Shown: one piece after another, positions 8,291 to 16,366 of the stretch
Layout: each line of letters begins with the position of its first letter
Position numbering within the stretch: the stretch's first letter is position 1
Assembly: GCF_934630535.1 (NCBI RefSeq)
Contig: NZ_CAKTVU010000001.1
Location: 186,001-250,000 of the forward strand
Direction: 5' to 3'
From: an uncultured Senegalimassilia sp.
GTDB lineage: Bacteria; Actinomycetota; Coriobacteriia; Coriobacteriales; Eggerthellaceae
Length of the DNA stretch: 64,000 nt
Translations under genes and position numbers: made by a program
The notes under the pieces: generated by a model
Seen by the model: only the letters and a program-made list of their open reading frames with translations
Databases searched by the model: none
What the model was told of the DNA's origin: nothing

Positions 8291-10372
8291 ATGAAATATC
8301 AGATCGCAAATGAGCTTCCGGGCCGTTTGCGCGTGAAGCTGGCGGGCCCTGTCCCGCCAGCGGACTTAGATGCGCTGTATCGCGTGCTGGGCGCATGCCC
8401 CGACATCGCGAAGTCAACCGTCTATCCGCGCATCGGCAGCGTTGCCCTGACCTACAACGCCGCACCCGGCGGCCGCGCACGCGTGCTCGAGTATCTGGCG
8501 GGCATCGATGCGGCGGCCATCGCCAAGGCCAAGCAGGGGTGCGGCCTCGAGCTTGCCCCGCGTTCGCATTCCCTGCTCATGGACCTGGCGTCGCTGGTGG
8601 GCTTCCATTTCATGCGCCGTTGGTTCCTGCCCGCGCCCCTGGCGGCGGCTTGGACGGTGTTCAGCTACCGCAAGTTCCTGTTCGCCGGCCTGAAGTCGCT
8701 GGCGGCGGGCCGACTGGACGTGCCCGTGCTCGACGCGGCGGCCATCGGCATCTCGTTCGCGAAGCGCGACCCGCGTACGGCGGCGCTTACCATGCTTCTG
8801 CTCAACGTGGGCGAGACGCTTGAGGAGTATACACGCAGCCGCTCGGAAGGCGCGCTCATCAACGCGCTGCTCGACCTGCCCGAAACCGCCCAGCTGGTGG
8901 ATGGCGACATCGAGGTGCAGGTTCCCTCCAGCTCCTTGCGCGCAGGTCAGCTCATCGCCGTGCGCACCGGCATGCCCGTGTGCGTCGACGGCGCGGTGGT
9001 GCGAGGATGCGCCATGGTCAACCAGGCGGCGCTCACCGGCGAGCCGCTGGCCGTCGAGCGCACCGTCGGCGACGACGTGTTCGCCGGCACGGCCGTCGAG
9101 GACGGCGAGATCATCGTCGAGGTGAAGGCGAACGAGGGCCAGACGAAGCTGCGCACCATCGTCAACCTGGTCGAGCAGACCGAATCCTTTAAGTCCCGCA
9201 CGCAATCGCGCATGGAGCGCCTTGCCGACCGCATCGTGCCGTGGAACTTCTTGCTGGCGGGCATCGTGGCGCTGACCACGCGCAGCCTGGTGAAAACGTC
9301 GGCGGCCCTTATGGTCGACTATTCCTGTGCACTCAAGCTCACCGGTTCCATCGCCGTGCTGTCGGCCATGAGCCAGTCTGCCCAGGCGGGCTTCACGGTG
9401 AAGGGCTCGCAGCACTTCGAGTCCATGGCGCAGGCCGACGTCATCGTGTTCGATAAGACGGGCACGCTCACCGAGGCCGCCCCGCAGGTGGCGCGCGTGC
9501 TTTCCCTTGACGGCTGGGACGACGACGAGGTGCTTCGCTTCGCCGCATGCTTGGAGGAGCACTTCCCGCATCCGGTGGCCCGCGCGGTCGTGCGCGCTGC
9601 CGCCGAGAAGGGCCTGGAGCACCGTGAGCGCCACGCCGAGGTGGAGTACATCGTGGCACATGGCATAGCAAGCTCGCTTGCCGGCAAGCGCGTGGTCATC
9701 GGCTCGGAGCACTTCGTCGTGGAGGACGAGCGGGTTGAGATCTCCGAGGCGCAGAAAGACCTCATCGCGCGGCAGACCGAGGGCCTCTCGCCGCTCTACC
9801 TTGCCGTGGACGGCAAGCTCATGGGCGTCATCGGCGTGCAGGATCCGCTCAAGGCCGGCGTTCCCGATGCCGTCGCCGAGCTTCGTCGCCTGGGGCTTTC
9901 GCGCGTCATCATGCTCACGGGCGACAACGAGCGCACCGCGGCGCGCATCGCCGCATGCGCCGGCGTATCCGAATTCCACGCCAACCTGCTTCCCGAGGAC
10001 AAGTACGCTTTCGTCGAGAAGCTCAAGGCGGAAGGCGCGCGCGTGGTCATGGTCGGCGACGGCGTCAACGACGCCCCGGCGCTGGCGCTTGCCGACGTGG
10101 GCATCGCCATGGGGCAGGGCACCGCGGTGGCCAAGGAGGTGGCCGACATCACGCTCACGGGCGGCCAGCTCGGCTCCATCGTGGCGCTGCGCCGCATGAG
10201 CGAGGGCCTGATGGGCCGCCTGAACGGCAGCTTCAAGGAGGTCATGGTCATCAACTCGACGTTGTTGGCGGCCGGCATCGGCGGCGTCATCTCCCCGCAG
10301 ATGTCCTCGCTTCTGCACAACGCCTCCACCGTCGCGCTGTCCATGCGCAACGGCAAGCGTTACGACGCATAG
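8291..10372 (+). CDS. P1B-type heavy-metal-transporting ATPase with atypical SCALK motif
   Basis: A 693-residue membrane pump. An N-terminal HMA-like fold without CxxC (LPGRLRVKL..., residues 9-70) precedes the transmembrane helices. The actuator loop has LTGEPL, the phosphorylation site is D388 in DKTGTLT, the nucleotide domain has HP in FPHPVAR, and the hinge is GDGVNDAPALA (from 589). The metal-binding transmembrane helix reads DYSCALKL (343-350) instead of the usual CPC/SPC, so the proline is missing and one cysteine remains. The substrate is therefore uncertain; Mn, Fe or Zn export is possible, and copper is less likely without CPC. It follows the small membrane protein by 15 bp and shares its promoter with paired inverted repeats. 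Confidence 0.88.
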   Translation: MKYQIANELPGRLRVKLAGPVPPADLDALYRVLGACPDIAKSTVYPRIGSVALTYNAAPGGRARVLEYLAGIDAAAIAKAKQGCGLELAPRSHSLLMDLASLVGFHFMRRWFLPAPLAAAWTVFSYRKFLFAGLKSLAAGRLDVPVLDAAAIGISFAKRDPRTAALTMLLLNVGETLEEYTRSRSEGALINALLDLPETAQLVDGDIEVQVPSSSLRAGQLIAVRTGMPVCVDGAVVRGCAMVNQAALTGEPLAVERTVGDDVFAGTAVEDGEIIVEVKANEGQTKLRTIVNLVEQTESFKSRTQSRMERLADRIVPWNFLLAGIVALTTRSLVKTSAALMVDYSCALKLTGSIAVLSAMSQSAQAGFTVKGSQHFESMAQADVIVFDKTGTLTEAAPQVARVLSLDGWDDDEVLRFAACLEEHFPHPVARAVVRAAAEKGLEHRERHAEVEYIVAHGIASSLAGKRVVIGSEHFVVEDERVEISEAQKDLIARQTEGLSPLYLAVDGKLMGVIGVQDPLKAGVPDAVAELRRLGLSRVIMLTGDNERTAARIAACAGVSEFHANLLPEDKYAFVEKLKAEGARVVMVGDGVNDAPALALADVGIAMGQGTAVAKEVADITLTGGQLGSIVALRRMSEGLMGRLNGSFKEVMVINSTLLAAGIGGVISPQMSSLLHNASTVALSMRNGKRYDA

Positions 10373-10470
10373 GCCATCGGGAGCCCGCAGGTACAGGCCG
10401 ATAGGTGGTCGTGCGCCTATGGCTCGCGGCCTCGCCCGTCGGCATTTCGTGAAAACATGGACGAAGATCG

Positions 10471-10508
10471 ACGCCCCCGTTGCAAACGCCCGGGGGCGTT
10501 GCTATAAT
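10471..10508 (+). promoter_or_regulatory. rpsB promoter overlapped by an inverted repeat
   Basis: TTGCAA (10480-10485), a 17-bp spacer and a perfect TATAAT (10503-10508) form a strong promoter. A perfect 9-bp inverted repeat, ACGCCCCCG (10471-10479) and CGGGGGCGT (10491-10499), spans the -35 element and the spacer. It may be an operator or the terminator of the upstream unit. Confidence 0.8.
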
Positions 10509-10620
10509 CCGAGGGCTGTTTTATCACACATGCGTGTGCGACCCTTCCCGCTAGTGGCCGAAATCGGTTGCGGATGAAAGGGGATGACCGCACGCAGAGG
10601 ACTAACGAATGGAGAGAGTC

Positions 10621-11385
10621 ATGGCTAAGATCAGCATTCAGACCCTGCTCGACGCAGGCGCGCACTTCGGTCACCAGAAGCGTCGTTGGAACCCCAAGAT
10701 GAAGCCGTTCATCTTCGGCGCCCGCGGTGACATCTACATCCTGGACCTCAAGCAGTCCCTCATCGGCATGGACCAGGCTTACACCTTCGTCTCCAGCGTC
10801 GCCAAGAACGGCGGCTCCGTCCTGTTCGTCGGCACGAAGAAGCAGGCCCAGGAGGCCGTCGCCGACGCCGCCAACCGCTGCGGCATGCCCTACGTCAACG
10901 CCCGTTGGCTCGGCGGCATGCTCACCAACTTCGTGACCATCCGCTCCCGCGTCACCCGCATGGAGGAGCTGGAGGCCATGGAGGCCGACGGCCGTATGGC
11001 GCTGCTGCCGAAGAAGGAGCAGATCCTGCTGCGCAAGGAGCTGTCCAAGCTGCAGCTCAACCTCAACGGCATCCGCAACATGAAGCGCGTCCCCGACGCC
11101 ATCTTCGTGATCGACACCAACCGCGAGGAGATCGCCATCCGCGAGGCTCATCGTCTGAACATCCCCGTGGTGGGCACGCTCGACACCAACTGCGATCCCG
11201 ATGACGTCGAGTACGGCATCCCGGCGAACGACGACGCCATCCGCTCCGTCAAGCTGCTGGCCGACTTCATCGCCGACGCCGTCGTCGCCGGCACCGGCGC
11301 TCCCGTTTCCGCTGAGGAAATGGCCGCTCCGGCCGAGGCCGAGGTTGCTCCGGCTGCCGAGGCTGCCGCTCCTGCTGCCGAATAA
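10621..11385 (+). CDS. rpsB: 30S ribosomal protein S2
   Basis: S2 bridges the head and body of the 30S subunit. The family signatures SIQTLLDAGAHFGHQKRRWNPKM and NARWLGGMLTNF are present. I start at the ATG at 10621 (MAKISIQ), which has GGAGAGAG just upstream; an ATG 12 bases earlier is unsupported. The 254-residue product ends in an Ala/Glu/Pro-rich tail of about 25 residues, common in actinobacterial S2. tsf follows after 121 bp with two hairpins between. A leader of about 110 nt after the promoter may hold an S2 autoregulatory site. Confidence 0.98.
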   Translation: MAKISIQTLLDAGAHFGHQKRRWNPKMKPFIFGARGDIYILDLKQSLIGMDQAYTFVSSVAKNGGSVLFVGTKKQAQEAVADAANRCGMPYVNARWLGGMLTNFVTIRSRVTRMEELEAMEADGRMALLPKKEQILLRKELSKLQLNLNGIRNMKRVPDAIFVIDTNREEIAIREAHRLNIPVVGTLDTNCDPDDVEYGIPANDDAIRSVKLLADFIADAVVAGTGAPVSAEEMAAPAEAEVAPAAEAAAPAAE

Positions 11386-11412
11386 GCACGGGGCCTAACC
11401 CACTGGTGTTTC

Positions 11413-11481
11413 ACGCCGTCGGTCCCCGTAGGGCGGCCGACGGCGTTCGAGGTTATTAACGGCGGCGCTTCCGGCGCCGCC
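11413..11481 (+). terminator. Two consecutive hairpins between rpsB and tsf (attenuator)
   Basis: Hairpin 1 pairs 11413-11422 (ACGCCGTCGG) with 11437-11446 perfectly. Hairpin 2 pairs 11461-11468 (GGCGGCGC) with 11474-11481. Neither has a T-run, so partial termination or RNA processing between rpsB and tsf is more likely than a full stop. Confidence 0.5.
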
Positions 11482-11506
11482 GCAACAAGGATAGAAAGGA
11501 TCCAAC

Positions 11507-12373
11507 GTGGCTGCTATCACCGCTTCCATGGTCAAGGAACTGCGCGAGATGACCGACGCCGGCATGATGGAGTGCAAGAAGGCGCTCGTCGAGGCCGATG
11601 GCGATATGGAGAAGGCCGTCGACGTGCTGCGCACCCGCGGTCTGGCCGCTGCCGCCAAGAAGGCCGGCCGTGCCACCAACGAGGGCACCGTCATGACCGT
11701 TCTGGCCGATGATGCCAAGTCCGCCGCCGTCGTCGAGCTGAACTGCGAGACCGACTTCGTGGGCATGAACGAGAAGTTCAAGGCCTACGCCGAGAAGCTT
11801 GGCCGCGCCGCTCTGGCTGCCGAGGCCGCCGACGTCGAGGCTCTGCGCGCCTCCACCTTCGAGGGCGAGCCCGTCGAGGACATCCTCACCGACGCCATCC
11901 ACGTGCTGGGCGAGAACATCCAGCTCCCTCGCGCCACTACCGTCAACGCCGGCGGCATCGCCTCCTACATCCACGGTGGCGGCAAGATCGGCGTTCTGGT
12001 GACCTTCGACGTCGAGGGCATCGACCCCGCTTCCGAGGGCTTCCAGGCTTACGGCCGCGACGTTGCCATGCAGGTTGCCGCCGCCTCCCCGGTGTCCGCC
12101 AACCGCGAGTCCGTGCCGGCCGAGGTCGTCGAGCATGAGATGGGCATCTACAAGGCTCAGGCTGCCGAGTCCGGCAAGCCCGAGGCCATCCAGGAGAAGA
12201 TGGCTACCGGCCGTATGGAGAAGTTCTACAAGGAGAACTGCCTCACCGAGCAGGCCTTCGTCAAGAACCCCGACCAGTCCATCAACCAGTACACCGACGA
12301 GTGCGCCAAGAACCTGGGCGGCACCATCAAGGTGACCGGCTTCGTGCGCTGGGCTCTGGGCGAGACCGCGTAA
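11507..12373 (+). CDS. tsf: Elongation factor Ts
   Basis: EF-Ts recycles EF-Tu-GDP to the GTP form. The N-terminal UBA-like domain with LREMTDAGMMECKKAL and the core motif ELNCETDFVGMN are diagnostic, and 288 residues is normal. It starts at GTG with AGAAAGGA upstream. In many bacteria pyrH and frr follow, but here murA comes next after a 270-bp gap, so the usual rpsB-tsf-pyrH-frr order is broken. Confidence 0.98.
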   Translation: MAAITASMVKELREMTDAGMMECKKALVEADGDMEKAVDVLRTRGLAAAAKKAGRATNEGTVMTVLADDAKSAAVVELNCETDFVGMNEKFKAYAEKLGRAALAAEAADVEALRASTFEGEPVEDILTDAIHVLGENIQLPRATTVNAGGIASYIHGGGKIGVLVTFDVEGIDPASEGFQAYGRDVAMQVAAASPVSANRESVPAEVVEHEMGIYKAQAAESGKPEAIQEKMATGRMEKFYKENCLTEQAFVKNPDQSINQYTDECAKNLGGTIKVTGFVRWALGETA

Positions 12374-12453
12374 GTTACGCTTTTCGCTAAATAGCCGGCG
12401 AATCGCTGAACGCTTCGGGTCGCTCCGTCGTCATGCTTTCGCTTTTGCGCTGC

Positions 12454-12607
12454 GGCATCGCCTGGCGATGCCTTCGGCGCAGGGCGGATACAGGCCGGTG
12501 CGGCCCGTTATATGTTCGCGGACATGCTCTCCTTTGCGCCCGCGAATGCGTTGATACGTTTGCTTTCATCGTGAATGCCCGCCTTGCGCGGGCCTTCGCT
12601 TTATAAT
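12454..12607 (+). promoter_or_regulatory. tsf-murA intergenic hairpins and murA -10 element
   Basis: A perfect inverted repeat GGCATCGCC-T-GGCGATGCC (12454-12472) and a small GCCCGC-N5-GCGGGC hairpin (12577-12593) lie in the gap. A perfect TATAAT (12602-12607) about 37 bp before the murA ATG is the probable -10 element. No convincing -35 is seen. Confidence 0.45.
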
Positions 12608-12643
12608 GGGCATTTGCAATCTAGTTCATCCAGGGGGGTTTGC

Positions 12644-13930
12644 ATGTCTGAGAAAGAGATCATCGTCGTCGAGGGCAACAACGTCCTTTCCGGCGAGGTG
12701 AAGGTGTCCGGCGCGAAGAACTCGGCCTTGAAGCTCATCGCCGCCTCGCTTTTGGGCCAGGGCGCCTCCACGCTGCACAACGTGCCCCTTATCAGCGACA
12801 TCGCCGTTATGTCGGAGGTGCTCGAATGCCTCGGCGCCACCATCGAGCGCGACGGCCACACCATGGTCATCGACACCGCCCAGGTAACGTCCCATGAAAC
12901 GCCCTACGAGCTGGTGTCGAAGATGCGCGCATCCATCAGCGTGCTCGGCCCGCTGGTGGCGCGTTTCGGACAGGCGCGCGTTGCCATGCCCGGAGGCTGC
13001 CAGATCGGCGCCCGCAAGATCGATATGCACCTGGTGGGCCTTGAGGCCCTGGGCGTTGAGTTCACCGTCGATCACGGATACCTGAACGCGCATACGCCTA
13101 ATGGTCTGCACGGCGCCGACGTCACGCTCGAGTTCCCCAGCGTCGGAGCCACGGAGAACTGCCTTATGGCAGCCGTCACCGCCCATGGCACCACCTGCAT
13201 CGAGAACGCCGCGCGCGAGCCCGAGATCGTCGATCTGGCGAACATGCTCAACGCCATGGGCGGCAAGGTCACCGGCGCGGGTTCGTCCATCATCCAGGTG
13301 GAGGGCGTGGCGCTTGAAAGCCTGCACCCTTGCGAGCACACCACGGTGGGCGATCGTATCGAGGCCGGCACCTTCTTGGCGGGCGGCGCGCTCACCGGCG
13401 GCCCGGTCACGGTGCGCGGCATCGACCCGTCGTATCTGCACATGGCCATCATGAAGCTGCGCGCTATGGGCTGCTGCGTCGATGCGGGGGATGATTGGAT
13501 CACCTGCAGCCGCAACCAGCCGCTGCAGCCGACCGACATCCAAACGCTTCCGCACCCGGGTTTCCCCACCGACCTGCAGGCCCAGTTCATGCTGCTGTGC
13601 AGCTTGGCCCATGGCACCTCCATGGTCACCGAGAACGTCTTCGAGAACCGTTTCATGTTCGCCAGCGAACTGGCGCGCATGGGCGCCGACATCACCATCG
13701 AGGACCATCATGCCCTCGTGCGAGGCGTCAACGATTTGCAGGGCACCGACGTGTCCTCCACCGACCTTCGTGCCGGAGCGGCGCTGGTGTTGGCGGGCAT
13801 CGTGGCCGAAGGCGAGACCCGCGTGCACAACATCAAGCACATCGACCGCGGTTACGAGGACTATTGCGGCAAGCTCTCCCAGCTTGGCGCAAGCGTGTCG
13901 CGTCGCCAGGTTGGCGCGGCGGGCGAATAG
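12644..13930 (+). CDS. murA: UDP-N-acetylglucosamine 1-carboxyvinyltransferase
   Basis: MurA carries out the first committed step of peptidoglycan synthesis, transferring enolpyruvate to UDP-GlcNAc. The EPSP-synthase-like inside-out barrel is recognisable, and the catalytic, fosfomycin-sensitive cysteine is C119 in PGGCQIGARKIDMH. I start at the ATG at 12644 (MSEKEIIVVEG) after the CAGGGGGGTT ribosome site; the frame extends upstream without support. The 428-residue length fits the family. An LCP-family gene follows after 15 bp, linking precursor synthesis with wall-polymer attachment. Confidence 0.96.
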   Translation: MSEKEIIVVEGNNVLSGEVKVSGAKNSALKLIAASLLGQGASTLHNVPLISDIAVMSEVLECLGATIERDGHTMVIDTAQVTSHETPYELVSKMRASISVLGPLVARFGQARVAMPGGCQIGARKIDMHLVGLEALGVEFTVDHGYLNAHTPNGLHGADVTLEFPSVGATENCLMAAVTAHGTTCIENAAREPEIVDLANMLNAMGGKVTGAGSSIIQVEGVALESLHPCEHTTVGDRIEAGTFLAGGALTGGPVTVRGIDPSYLHMAIMKLRAMGCCVDAGDDWITCSRNQPLQPTDIQTLPHPGFPTDLQAQFMLLCSLAHGTSMVTENVFENRFMFASELARMGADITIEDHHALVRGVNDLQGTDVSSTDLRAGAALVLAGIVAEGETRVHNIKHIDRGYEDYCGKLSQLGASVSRRQVGAAGE

Positions 13931-13945
13931 CCGAACGGGAGCGCA

Positions 13946-15424
13946 ATGGTCAGGAAACGCAAGGACATCACGCAGATCAACTCCAAGCTCACCTCGCGGC
14001 GCATGCGCAGCGCAACCTTGGGCACGCATGTCCCCAAGGTCCGTCCGGCGCACATGAACGCCGATCAAGTGGGCTTCTCCAGCCCGCGTAGGCAGAAGCG
14101 CGCACAGCGCGGTTACGTGAGCAACGTCATGCCCAGCGCCCAGGGCCCGCGGAGCCGTACCGGTTACGCCAGGGGCTTGGAATTCTCTCCAGGGGTCAAG
14201 CGCCGCACGCTCGTAAAGCGCCTGGGCATCGCCGTGGCGGTTATAGCCGTGTTGGCGGCCGTGGCCTATGGCGTGGGCTCGTTCACCCTTATGGGAAACC
14301 TCAACGGCAAGCTGGCGCTCAAAGGCTCCGACGCCGACAAGGCGCTCACCGCCGTGAAATCCGGCGATCCGTTCTATACGCTCGTCGTGGCCGAGCTGGA
14401 TACGCCCGGTATGCCCAACTCCGCCGACGGCCCCGATGCGCTTGCCTTGGTGCGAACCGATTCCTCGGGCAAAAACGCCTGCATCATCAACATTCCCACC
14501 GATGTGCAGGTGTCGCTCAAGGACGGCAAGTATTACCCCATCAGGCAGGCAAGCGTGCGCGAAAGCGATGCCAGCTTGGTCAACGCCGTGGCGAATTTCG
14601 CCGACGTGAAGATCTCGCACGTGGTCAAGATCGACGCTGCCGGCCTTGTGCAGCTGGTGAACACGCTCGGCGGCGTTGATGTGGACCTTTCCGAAGAGGT
14701 GGACGATCCCAACGCCGGCAGCGTGTACCTGCCCGCAGGCAGCCAGACCCTCACCGGCGAGGGCGCCCTGACGCTGGCGCGCGCCACGAACTTCGAGTCG
14801 CCCAGGCAAACCCAGGCGGAAAACCAACGCAAGCTGCTCGAGGCCGTTTCGTTGCGCATGGTGTCGGGAGGCAAGTCCAGCCTGGTCGGCCTGCTTGACC
14901 AGCTGCAGGGGGCCTTCGGCACCGACATGGGCTCAAGCGATGCACTCTCCTTGGCCGAAGGTCTCAAAGGCATGAGTGCCGATTCCGTCACGGGCGCTCT
15001 GGTTCCCGGCTACGTCACGCAAAGCGATGGCCAGGATGTGTACGCGGTTTCGAACTCCTCGTGGTCCGAGATGATGGACCGCGTCGATTCGGGGCAGGAG
15101 CCCGCCGAGCAGACGCAGGCGGCCACCACCGACCCCGGCAGCTTCACCATCACGCTGAAAAACGGCGGCGGCATCACGGGTGCGGCGGCCTCCATGGAAT
15201 CGACGCTCACCTCGAAGGGGTTCAAGGTTTCGGAGACGGGCAACACCGACACTTCCGTGTACAGCGAAACGCTGGTCATCTACAACTCCAGCGATGCCCA
15301 ACCGGCCGCGCAGACCGTGCTCAACGCCATGGGCGTAGGGCGCTTGGTCCAGAACACCGGCGCCTACTCGTTCGGCACCGATGTGCTGGTCATTCTGGGC
15401 AAGGACTGGAAACCCTCATCGTAA
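13946..15424 (+). CDS. LytR-CpsA-Psr (LCP) family wall-polymer transferase with LytR_C domain
   Basis: LCP proteins move undecaprenyl-linked glycopolymers onto peptidoglycan at the outer membrane face. The 492 residues have an unusually long, basic cytoplasmic N-terminus (1-90), one transmembrane helix (about 92-113), then the LCP domain with DALALVRTDSSGKNACIINIP-type and LVNTLGGVDVDLSEEVDD segments and ARATNFESPRQTQAENQR. A C-terminal LytR_C domain runs from about residue 398. Start ATG with GGGAG upstream, 15 bp after murA, so it probably shares that transcript. Substrate polymer unknown. Confidence 0.92.
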   Translation: MVRKRKDITQINSKLTSRRMRSATLGTHVPKVRPAHMNADQVGFSSPRRQKRAQRGYVSNVMPSAQGPRSRTGYARGLEFSPGVKRRTLVKRLGIAVAVIAVLAAVAYGVGSFTLMGNLNGKLALKGSDADKALTAVKSGDPFYTLVVAELDTPGMPNSADGPDALALVRTDSSGKNACIINIPTDVQVSLKDGKYYPIRQASVRESDASLVNAVANFADVKISHVVKIDAAGLVQLVNTLGGVDVDLSEEVDDPNAGSVYLPAGSQTLTGEGALTLARATNFESPRQTQAENQRKLLEAVSLRMVSGGKSSLVGLLDQLQGAFGTDMGSSDALSLAEGLKGMSADSVTGALVPGYVTQSDGQDVYAVSNSSWSEMMDRVDSGQEPAEQTQAATTDPGSFTITLKNGGGITGAAASMESTLTSKGFKVSETGNTDTSVYSETLVIYNSSDAQPAAQTVLNAMGVGRLVQNTGAYSFGTDVLVILGKDWKPSS

Positions 15425-15435
15425 CCCCATCCAAA

Positions 15436-15469
15436 CGCCCGATGGCCCCATCGGGCGCTGTGGTAGAAT
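15436..15469 (+). promoter_or_regulatory. Inverted repeat and -10 element before nfuA-type gene
   Basis: A perfect 10-bp inverted repeat, CGCCCGATGG-CC-CCATCGGGCG (15436-15457), probably ends the LCP gene. It is directly followed by TAGAAT (15464-15469), a likely -10 for the downstream gene. Confidence 0.5.
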
Positions 15470-15511
15470 CGCTCATGATGAACATAAGACCGAAAGGCAA
15501 AGGAGAACCTC

Positions 15512-15745
15512 ATGGTTGAGAAGACCGATGTTGCAGCAGTGCTCGAGCTCATCCGACCCAGCCTGCAGGCTGACGGCGGCGATGTGAAGCTCGTCGACGT
15601 CGACGAGGACGGCGTGGTCACCGTCGAGCTGCAGGGCGCTTGCAAGGGCTGCCCCATGTCCCAGATGACGCTGGCCAACGGCGTCGAGCGCATCCTCAAG
15701 GAGCGCGTGCCCGGCGTCACCCGCGTCGTGCCGGCGGTCATGTAA
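15512..15745 (+). CDS. NfuA/NifU C-terminal-type Fe-S cluster scaffold
   Basis: A 77-residue stand-alone NifU C-terminal domain. These proteins bind and deliver [4Fe-4S] clusters using one CxxC per monomer, here C44 and C47 in GACKGCPMS, inside the typical VVTVELQGAC...MTLANGVERILKERVPGV frame. AAAGGAG precedes the ATG with good spacing. The usual partner domains of NfuA (A-type) or NifU are absent, so this is the minimal form. It sits just before two cysteine-rich small proteins and upstream of lgt and superoxide reductase. Confidence 0.93.
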   Translation: MVEKTDVAAVLELIRPSLQADGGDVKLVDVDEDGVVTVELQGACKGCPMSQMTLANGVERILKERVPGVTRVVPAVM

Positions 15746-15789
15746 GCGGAAAACAACAGGCAAGCAGGCGGAGAAGGGAAGCGGAAGGC

Positions 15790-16086
15790 ATGAAGTGTTG
15801 GGAGTTGCGCGGTTGCTACGAAGATGCCGAGATGAACGGCAGATGCCCGCATAACATTCCCGGCGAGCCGTGCCCTGCCGATTGCCACTTCGCCGCCTGC
15901 TTTCGGCCTACGCACGTGGTGTGCACCGATTTCGGCAAGCTGCTCAACCCTAGCCGCGATTTCGACGCGGCGGCCAAGGAGATCTGCCGCTTCTGCGAGT
16001 TCTTCCTGGAGCACGGGCCGAGCACGGCCGATCGCGCCGACGAAGGCCCCACCCGTCAGGGCAACCCTAATCGGTTCTTGCTTTAG
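15790..16086 (+). CDS. Cysteine-rich small protein, CW-motif type, function unknown
   Basis: A 98-residue protein with nine cysteines: C3, C9, C19, C28, C32, C37, C45, C66 and C69. The opening MKCWELRGC and the CP...CPADCHFAAC pattern resemble the two-CW domain proteins seen in anaerobes, which are thought to bind metal. GCGGAAGG precedes the ATG. It lies 44 bp after the Fe-S scaffold gene and 10 bp before another small zinc-ribbon-like protein, so it is likely in the same transcript. Metal or Fe-S binding is an inference from the cysteines only. Confidence 0.75.
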   Translation: MKCWELRGCYEDAEMNGRCPHNIPGEPCPADCHFAACFRPTHVVCTDFGKLLNPSRDFDAAAKEICRFCEFFLEHGPSTADRADEGPTRQGNPNRFLL

Positions 16087-16096
16087 GCCCGCTTCC

Positions 16097-16321
16097 GTGA
16101 AAACCGTGAACATACACGCCGCATGCCCCAGCTGCGGGTGCGTCACGTTCGATATGGCGCGTTACCGCGCCATCATGGTATTGGGCCCTGAAACGGCCCT
16201 GTTCACCCTTGATTGCCCCAAGTGCGACGCGCAGGTTGAGCTGCTGCGCCCCATCCCCGGCCCGCTTCGTGAAGAGGTTAGGGCAAGCGCTCAACAGGTT
16301 GGCGCAGGGGGCTTGAACTAA
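16097..16321 (+). CDS. Small zinc-ribbon-like protein, function unknown
   Basis: A 74-residue product from a GTG start 10 bp after the preceding gene. Cysteines C10, C13, C15 (CPSCGC) and C40, C43 (CPKC) make a likely zinc ribbon with a short beta hairpin between. I do not recognise a family beyond that. Its tight spacing suggests joint expression with the CW-type protein. Confidence 0.6.
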   Translation: MKTVNIHAACPSCGCVTFDMARYRAIMVLGPETALFTLDCPKCDAQVELLRPIPGPLREEVRASAQQVGAGGLN

Positions 16322-16332
16322 GGTATCCTTTT

Positions 16333-16358
16333 CTCCGTTCGAATGCTATGGAACGGAG
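16333..16358 (+). promoter_or_regulatory. Hairpin covering the lgt ribosome-binding site
   Basis: CTCCGTTC (16333-16340) and GAACGGAG (16351-16358) form a perfect 8-bp stem. The right arm contains GGAG, the only good Shine-Dalgarno for the lgt ATG at 16367, so folding would hide it. Confidence 0.5.
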
Positions 16359-16366
16359 CTTTCCCC

